Below are positions 7,471 through 12,212 of a DNA stretch of 12,212 nucleotides, piece after piece. The notes beneath the pieces were generated by a model. That model worked only from the letters and a program-made list of their open reading frames with translations. It ran no database searches and was not told the origin of the DNA. A program made the position numbers and the translations under genes. Within the stretch, counting starts at the first letter, position 1; each line of letters opens with the position of its first letter. The DNA comes from Hungateiclostridiaceae bacterium UBA3934 (GTDB lineage: Bacteria; Bacillota; Clostridia; Acetivibrionales; DTU013), in the NCBI GenBank assembly GCA_002385815.1, contig DGEE01000102.1, positions 1 through 12,212 of the forward strand. The letters run 5' to 3'.

Positions 7471-7610
7471 TGTACAAACACCCGGCTTACCAGGTATCGG
7501 ATGCCCTGGCCATATGCTGTTCGGCACCGGCTTGCCGGACTTCAGAAGCGCCGATGCCTGATTTGTTCAAGGATACTGGCTTACCGGACTTTGGAAGCAC
7601 CCATCACGGA
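7471..7610. repeat. Degenerate 45-49-base repeat, three units, at the end of the M15 gene
   Basis: The motif GGCTTACC or GGCTTGCC recurs at 7484, 7529 and 7578 in similar surroundings (CACCGGCTTGCCGGACTTC; ACTGGCTTACCGGACTTTGG). The last unit touches the stop codon of the M15 gene at 7604. The repeats are transcribed as the 3' untranslated part of that gene if the terminator at 7414-7442 is used. Confidence 0.65.
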
Positions 7611-8287
7611 TCCACAACAGTCGCTGTGCGGCCAATGGATACAGCAAGCTCCGTCAGCCTTTCCCATGTCTGGCAGCCGACAATGCCGTCCGCATCAAGC
7701 CCCTGTGCCCGCTGGAAGTTGATCACGGCATTGCGCGTCCCGCTTCCAAATATCCCATCCAGACCGGAACCGGTATATCCCAGTGCATTCAATGCATCCT
7801 GAAGCGTCAGCACATAATTGTTCACACTGCCGAAGCGCACCAGCGGGTAACCGCCAGCGGCACATGCCGGCGGGGTTGCACGGGCATCAAAGTGGACCCA
7901 GGTCGGCGTCAGGTATGCAGGCTCCACATATGTCCATACGCCTGTAGCGGCGGCCACATTGCGCAGTTGGTCACGAGTTGCGCTGTCAAGAATCTGTCCG
8001 ACATCAAAGGAAACCCCGGCATAGTGCTGGGACATGGCAGCATGGCCTCCCTCCCAGATCCGCTTGAAAGCAAATCCAACATAGATAGGCCTCCCCCACG
8101 CACTTCTTGTTATGTTGAAAGCCTCCATCGCCCGCCTTGTAGTCCACATCGTATTTGCACGGGAACTGCCCCGGAACTCGTTGACAGTCAGTGTCCTTCC
8201 AATGTTATAGGGCATCGCATCGGACTCGGCCAGTGTATAGTATTCCATTCCGCCCGTCTGATTATTGTATACATAAATGTTTGCCAC
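7604..8287 (-). CDS. M15-type zinc peptidase with C-terminal peptidoglycan-binding domain
   Basis: Predicted to cleave peptidoglycan stem peptides (D,D- or L,D-carboxypeptidase or endopeptidase). The product is 227 residues. The zinc site is visible as H88 and D95 in SQHYAGVSFDVG, fitting HxxGxAxD, and H132 in TWVHFD. After an alanine/glycine linker, residues about 155-213 form a PG_binding_1 domain (LTLQDALNALGYTG, DGIFGSGTRNAVINFQRAQG, DGIVGCQTWERL). The start is GTG 8287, since AAAGGGTGG (8305-8297) precedes it by nine bases; the longer frame upstream is cysteine-rich and implausible. There is no signal peptide or membrane segment, unusual for a wall enzyme but seen in endolysins and in proteins made by the mother cell. 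A sigma-K-like promoter lies just upstream. The MurE-like gene ends 121 bases before it. I am sure of the domain pair, less sure of bond specificity. Confidence 0.87.
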   Translation of the reverse strand: MANIYVYNNQTGGMEYYTLAESDAMPYNIGRTLTVNEFRGSSRANTMWTTRRAMEAFNITRSAWGRPIYVGFAFKRIWEGGHAAMSQHYAGVSFDVGQILDSATRDQLRNVAAATGVWTYVEPAYLTPTWVHFDARATPPACAAGGYPLVRFGSVNNYVLTLQDALNALGYTGSGLDGIFGSGTRNAVINFQRAQGLDADGIVGCQTWERLTELAVSIGRTATVVDP

Positions 8288-8306
8288 AGTAAAAAACCAC
8301 CCTTTA

Positions 8307-8332
8307 CATAATATGTTCATACATATATTATG
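8307..8332. repeat. AT-rich inverted repeat in front of the M15 gene
   Basis: CATAATATGT (8307-8316) and ACATATATTATG (8321-8332) are inverted copies, differing by a two-base insertion, around a four-base centre. It lies between the candidate promoter and the ribosome site of the gene starting at 8287, overlapping the candidate -10. A regulator binding site or a leader hairpin are both possible. Confidence 0.6.
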
Positions 8333-8351
8333 CAAAAAGTGATTCGGCTGT
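8324..8351 (-). promoter_or_regulatory. Candidate sigma-K/sigma-E-like promoter of the M15 gene
   Basis: On the minus strand CATAATATA (8332-8324) fits the B. subtilis sigma-K -10 consensus CATANNNTA, and AC (8351-8350) lies exactly 17 bases upstream, inside the 16-17 base rule. The consensus is short, so chance matches are common; support comes from its position 37 bases before the GTG start and the wall-lytic product. Confidence 0.4.
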
Positions 8352-8408
8352 TCCCGGCAGCAACACCTACCTGGACACCACACGCTGAATGCAGTTGTGC
8401 AGGCTTCC

Positions 8409-9917
8409 CTATGCCATATCCTCGAGTTCGGCAAGGTATTTTTTCGTCAGTTCTACATCTGACAGCACAGGTACATACTTGTTGCCATATTTCTGCCTGG
8501 TTTCATTGCCTTTGCCCGTGATCAGTATCACAGTGCCGGGCTCGGATGTCAGGATCGCATCCCTCACAGCCTCTTCCCTGTCATCTATCAGCTCGCAGTT
8601 GGCATTATTCTGCCGGACATACTGTGCTATATCCTCACTTATGGTCCTGGTTTCCTCGGGGCCCGGGTCTTCCGCCGTGAGGTATACTTTGTCGGAATGC
8701 AGCCCCGCCAGCAGACCCAGATCCTTTCTGCGCAGATACGCCTTGCCCCCGGGGCATCCGAATACTGTCACGATCTTCATACCGGGGAATTCGGCCTTTA
8801 CCGTCTCATACAGCTTGGCGAAACTCAGCTTGTTGTGGGCATAATCGACAATGACTATCCTGTCCTTTGCCTTGTTTGCGAAATACTCCATCCTGCCGCT
8901 GGATCTTGCTTTGCGCAGACCTGTATATATATTTTCCTCCGGTATCCTGAGTGTATAAGCCACAGCGATGGCGGCGAGGGCATTCTCCACATTGAACAGG
9001 CCGGGCATGGTAAGCACGAATTCCCTGTCGAACCGGTCGGTCTTCACCCGGAAAACAGTGTCCCATCCTCTCTTTGTGATGTTATACCCATATATATCAG
9101 CGCCTTCCCTGATCCCGAAGGTCAGTACTCTCTCAGCCGCGCCGGCGGCCTCCATTATTTCCGGCAGCCTGTCTGAATCCACATTTACGCAGGCTGTCCT
9201 GCACTGGCTGAAAATCTTCAGCTTTGAAGCAAAATAGTCCTCAATGTCGCTGTGTTCGATGGGGCTTATGTGATCCTCAGAAATATTGAGGAATACACCG
9301 GCGTCAAACCGCACCTCGTGGAGCCGGCCGTACTTCAGTGCCTGACTGGAGACCTCCATGACCATGTTTTCGATGCCGCTGTCCACAGCATTCCTGAAAT
9401 GCATCTGCAGTTCAAGGGATTCCGGAGTCGTAAGGCGGGATTCTTCCCTGATGACACCGTCATATGTATCGATGGATGATATAATCCCCGATTCAGGTTT
9501 GCCCTGTACCCTCATATAGTCGTCCAATATGTACTTGATATAATAGGCTGTCGTGGATTTGCCCTTTGTACCGGTTATCCCTGTCAGGCAAAGGCCTTTC
9601 GCAGGTTCTCCGAAAAACATCGATGCTGCCAGAGCCAGTGCCTTTTTTACATCGCTGACCAGCAGGCACGGTACAGGTGCATCATACCTGACCTCACTGA
9701 TATATGCGAAAGCACCCTTCCGGACTGCGTCATGCAGATAGGTTTCCCTGAATCCGGCACCTTTGCAGACAAACAGCGTATTGCGCATCACCTTGTTTGA
9801 ATCGTATGCCACATGATCCACGGTTTGCTTTGCAGTTTCGAGCGTACAGTCATGCCGAAGAAGCAGCTTTCTCCCCTGAAGTTCCTCTATATATGCCTCC
9901 AATGCGTATCTTTCCAT
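8409..9917 (-). CDS. murE: MurE-type UDP-MurNAc-tripeptide synthetase, non-DAP motif
   Basis: An ATP-dependent Mur ligase expected to add the third residue to UDP-MurNAc-L-Ala-D-Glu in the cytoplasm. The product is 502 residues, normal for MurE. Visible: the N-terminal UDP-binding region (YDSNKVMRNTLFVCKG, 38-53); the P-loop GTKGKST (116-122); TTPES (163-167); EVSSQAL (188-194); EDHISPIEH (214-222); a lysine in FASKLKIF (232) at the usual carbamylated position; PGLFNVENALAA (305-316); SGRMEYF (340-346); DYAHN (358-362); RRKDLG (396-401). Where DAP-adding enzymes have DNPR, this one has EDPG (416-419, in LTAEDPGPEE). GTKGKST, DYAHN and RRKDLG also resemble the streptococcal/enterococcal L-lysine-type subfamily. 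It is far from any mur operon, so it may be a second MurE. The start ATG 9917 has only a modest upstream site (GGGGGTG). Confidence 0.9.
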   Translation of the reverse strand: MERYALEAYIEELQGRKLLLRHDCTLETAKQTVDHVAYDSNKVMRNTLFVCKGAGFRETYLHDAVRKGAFAYISEVRYDAPVPCLLVSDVKKALALAASMFFGEPAKGLCLTGITGTKGKSTTAYYIKYILDDYMRVQGKPESGIISSIDTYDGVIREESRLTTPESLELQMHFRNAVDSGIENMVMEVSSQALKYGRLHEVRFDAGVFLNISEDHISPIEHSDIEDYFASKLKIFSQCRTACVNVDSDRLPEIMEAAGAAERVLTFGIREGADIYGYNITKRGWDTVFRVKTDRFDREFVLTMPGLFNVENALAAIAVAYTLRIPEENIYTGLRKARSSGRMEYFANKAKDRIVIVDYAHNKLSFAKLYETVKAEFPGMKIVTVFGCPGGKAYLRRKDLGLLAGLHSDKVYLTAEDPGPEETRTISEDIAQYVRQNNANCELIDDREEAVRDAILTSEPGTVILITGKGNETRQKYGNKYVPVLSDVELTKKYLAELEDMA

Positions 9918-10143
9918 CTCGCACCCCCGCGGCTTATTCTCTCAATGGCTGTTTCCCGGGCTTCCTTCACAGGCTTGCTCCAATGATTTATCAAGCAGAC
10001 TCGCAATGCCATTTCGTCACAATCCCTGTTCAACCCCGCCTGTATATTATTATTTTAGCCATATGTCCCTCATGTTTAAATATTTGGCCTCCGGCTTGTC
10101 CATTTTGCCGGTGAGTATACGGCTCCGTTCAGTTCCTTTCCGA

Positions 10144-11823
10144 TCAGGAACCAACTGCATCCTGCATCACAAGCTCATCCGGAAGTGACGGCAGGAATTC
10201 GTAGCTCTTGTATTCCGAATCATCAAAATGCCACCATTCATTCTCCAGTGGTATGAATCCGGCAGCCTTCATCGCCTCTTCCAGTATCAGGGCATTCTTT
10301 TTCTGCTCAGCCGAAGCCAGCTTATAGTCCCTGTGAGCCTTTTGAGACATTTCATCGAAGCTGCTGGGCATATCGACCTCATTGCCCTCGGCATCCACCA
10401 ACGTCACATCCACCGCTGCCCCGCGCGTATGATTGGAGCCGATCCTCGGATCGATGAAATAATAGCTGTTCTTCGCAGTTTCATGCAGCAGTCTGTGATT
10501 TTTCTCAGATCTGTACGCATCCCATACCTTAATCCTGTAACCCTGCTCCATCAAGGCTTCATTGGCCTTTTTCAGCTTGAGTGCCGTCCCTCTTCTCAGC
10601 CATGCAATATCCGAATCATATATGGGCTTACCAGTGATATTGTCTGTTGTGGCATATTTCAGTCCGATGACGATGTCCCTGGCTATCGAATCAAGCCTCA
10701 CCATTTCATTCTTGTCTACCGATACCGCCATATCTCCTGCCGAATCAGGGACATAGGCCAGCTTGGCATAAATCCTTTCCTTTGCATCTCCTTCCGCAGG
10801 CGTTGGTCTGTAATCATTTACAGCACTTGTCGATGACACGGTATAAGGTATGACATCCGGAGCTTCGATACCGATCAGCCTGCTGTTCTGATCGAACAGG
10901 AAAGCCTGCTGATAGATCGCCGTATCAAAATCCATCGGCCTTTTGTTCCCGCCGAAACAGAAGTTGGCAAGGCTGTATACGATATACCTGTCGTTGTATA
11001 TCTCGACGGGCTGCAGCACATGGGGATGGCTTCCCAAAACCAGGTCGGCCCCAGAGTCTATGGCGAGATGTGCCAGTTCCGTCTGTATCGGATCCACCTT
11101 GTAGTGATACTCATTTCCCCAATGGAAATACACAATTACGAGATCAGTTTGCCCGCTGATCTCTCTGGTCACATTTTCGACTTCCTGCCTGAGCTCATCC
11201 ATATCGCGACCCTGTTCATACTCACCAAGCTGATTAAATCCGGCCAGACCGATCTCTATACCCTTCACCATATAGACAGCAGTGCTGGAATAGCCGAAAT
11301 GCTTCACCCCAACTTCATCCAGCGCCCTGCAGGTAGCATCGAATCCCTTCTGTCCATAGTCATATGTGTGGTTGTTCGCAAGGCTGACGGCTTCTATGCT
11401 GCCTGCTCTCAGAATGTTTGCATACTCAGGCCTGCCATTGAACCAGTAATTGTTTCCGTAGTCATATTTTTCAGCCTTGTCTGTCTCATTGCTCAGGACA
11501 CACTCAAGATTGGCTATCGTAAGGTCATCCTGTTCCAGCACCTGCACGGCATTGGAAAAAAAGTAACCGTAGTCACCGCCATTTTTCTCAAAAACATAGT
11601 CGAATGAATCCTTATAATTGAACCGCGAATCCTGTCCAAGCGCAACATCACCAACCGCGCTCACCACGACCCTGATGTTTCCTCCGTCATCCCTGACAGA
11701 ACTCTGGACAAATTCAAATCCGTCCTCTCTCTCTATTGCATTTTTCTTCTGCATATATGTCGAAAAAGCTACAGCAGCGATGATCACTATCGCCAGAGCC
11801 CTGACAAATAGCCTGGTCTTCAT
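10144..11823 (-). CDS. Membrane-anchored CapA-domain / VanX-type D-Ala-D-Ala dipeptidase fusion
   Basis: The product is 559 residues with two enzyme-like halves. Residues 6-24 are a hydrophobic anchor, placing the rest outside. Residues about 50-325 are a CapA (poly-gamma-glutamate synthesis, metallophosphatase-like) domain: GDV (58-60), NLEC (105-108), SLANNHTYDYG (147-157), FHWG (233-236), GSHPHVLQP (264-272), SLANF (284-288). Residues about 375-540 are a VanX/DdpX-like dipeptidase (M15D): DAYRS with R438 (VanX R71 position), SNHTRGAAVD with zinc ligands H465 and D472, and EWWH with E529 as base and H532 as zinc ligand. All catalytic positions are kept. ATG 11823 follows GGGAGG at ten bases. 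The MurE-like gene starts 226 bases downstream on the same strand with no terminator seen between them. CapA domains accompany ligases of the Mur superfamily (CapB) in capsule loci; no CapB or CapC is visible here. Domain calls are secure, the joint function is not. Confidence 0.93.
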   Translation of the reverse strand: MKTRLFVRALAIVIIAAVAFSTYMQKKNAIEREDGFEFVQSSVRDDGGNIRVVVSAVGDVALGQDSRFNYKDSFDYVFEKNGGDYGYFFSNAVQVLEQDDLTIANLECVLSNETDKAEKYDYGNNYWFNGRPEYANILRAGSIEAVSLANNHTYDYGQKGFDATCRALDEVGVKHFGYSSTAVYMVKGIEIGLAGFNQLGEYEQGRDMDELRQEVENVTREISGQTDLVIVYFHWGNEYHYKVDPIQTELAHLAIDSGADLVLGSHPHVLQPVEIYNDRYIVYSLANFCFGGNKRPMDFDTAIYQQAFLFDQNSRLIGIEAPDVIPYTVSSTSAVNDYRPTPAEGDAKERIYAKLAYVPDSAGDMAVSVDKNEMVRLDSIARDIVIGLKYATTDNITGKPIYDSDIAWLRRGTALKLKKANEALMEQGYRIKVWDAYRSEKNHRLLHETAKNSYYFIDPRIGSNHTRGAAVDVTLVDAEGNEVDMPSSFDEMSQKAHRDYKLASAEQKKNALILEEAMKAAGFIPLENEWWHFDDSEYKSYEFLPSLPDELVMQDAVGS

Positions 11824-12212
11824 TTGTAAATATCCTCCCGGATCAGGTTGATTGTCTAAACTTAATTTGCCATTTCCCGGTGTTTTTATGTATCAGCATT
11901 TCAATGCCGTCGTGTTCTGTGCCGGCGCGGCTCCAATATTGCAAAGTCGCTGCGCTGGCTCAGTACTAACATTTACCACTATTGTACTACATTTAGTCGC
12001 TGCACGCACGGACAATCCATCCATTTCAACACAGCAATGCTGCATGCATGGAAAATATCCCATAACATCTATCGGCATGCCCGCTGCCTCTATAAACAGG
12101 TCAGCACCATCCGATTAACAATGATACTGTGCAATTCAAGTAAACTTTAGTGCAATTAAGCTATTGTTTAAGGAATTGCGCAGTATCACGCAATACTTAG
12201 CCGCGCTGCCGG
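11824..12212. other. Upstream region of the CapA-VanX gene, no gene recognised
   Basis: No convincing coding frame is present on either strand. AGTCGCTGC occurs twice (about 11945 and 11995) with GTACTA and ACATTTA also repeated between, a weak duplication. The ribosome site of the leftward gene sits at about 11834-11839. On the minus strand a frame enters from the right edge and stops after about 24 codons (near 12138), unrecognised. The strong hairpin at 12122-12188 is listed separately. Confidence 0.5.
12122..12188 (+). repeat. 16-base-pair inverted repeat with a duplicated arm in the loop
   Basis: TGATACTGTGCAATTC (12122-12137) pairs with GAATTGCGCAGTATCA (12173-12188): 15 Watson-Crick pairs and one G-T, which is a wobble only if the + strand is the RNA. 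The 35-base loop holds TAAAC/GTTTA, a further short stem, and a second copy GTGCAATT (12150-12157) that could pair with the same right arm instead. No T-run follows, so it is not a simple terminator. Confidence 0.7.

Noticed and set aside
7604..8287. Prophage endolysin
   Set aside because: The domain pair would fit, but no holin, tail or other phage gene is nearby and neighbours are wall-metabolism genes.
8288..8434. Longer N-terminus of the M15 peptidase
   Set aside because: It would overlap the end of the murE-like gene and read through the candidate promoter and ribosome site; its cysteine-rich sequence is implausible.

Overview
The window looks like chromosomal DNA from a spore-forming member of the Clostridia. 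Three things suggest this: a full-length single-chain pyruvate:ferredoxin oxidoreductase of the anaerobic type, a 54-residue protein of the DUF3787 / CDIF630_02480-type spore surface family known from clostridia, and Gram-positive cell-wall genes with strong AGGAGG-like ribosome binding sites. No tRNA, rRNA, transposase or phage gene is recognisable, and the species cannot be named from the sequence.

Layout. On the + strand one gene, nifJ/por (355-3879), fills the left third. It is followed by a tandem-repeat 3' region and a convincing Rho-independent terminator (4166-4203). From 4204 to 5263 there is no recognisable gene. That stretch holds several unrelated tandem or inverted repeats (periods 50, 31 and about 33 bases) and one nested hairpin element ending in a T-run. 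Everything to the right is on the - strand. Read in the direction of transcription it is: a membrane-anchored fusion of a CapA-type domain to a VanX-type D-Ala-D-Ala dipeptidase (11823-10144); a MurE-type tripeptide synthetase whose diaminopimelate motif is replaced (9917-8409); an M15 zinc peptidase with a peptidoglycan-binding domain (8287-7604) and its terminator (7442-7414); an M24 Xaa-Pro-type aminopeptidase (7232-6003); and the small spore protein gene (5428-5264). The region just upstream of the spore gene is a GC-rich array of ten ~30-base units.

How the genes may work together. PFOR is core anaerobic metabolism (pyruvate to acetyl-CoA, CO2 and reduced ferredoxin). The three genes from 7604 to 11823 all act on peptidoglycan stem peptides or related amide-linked polymers: one ligase adds residue 3, one dipeptidase removes free D-Ala-D-Ala, and one wall-bound peptidase cuts or trims. 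A sigma-K/sigma-E-like promoter in front of the M15 gene and the DUF3787 gene nearby point to a possible sporulation role. This is inference from family membership and adjacency, not a demonstrated pathway.

The two observations most worth following are the CapA-VanX fusion beside a Lys-type-like MurE, and the tandem array at 5502-5803, whose units can each fold into a short hairpin preferentially as - strand RNA. A striking general property is that most of the longer intergenic gaps are filled with different short tandem arrays.
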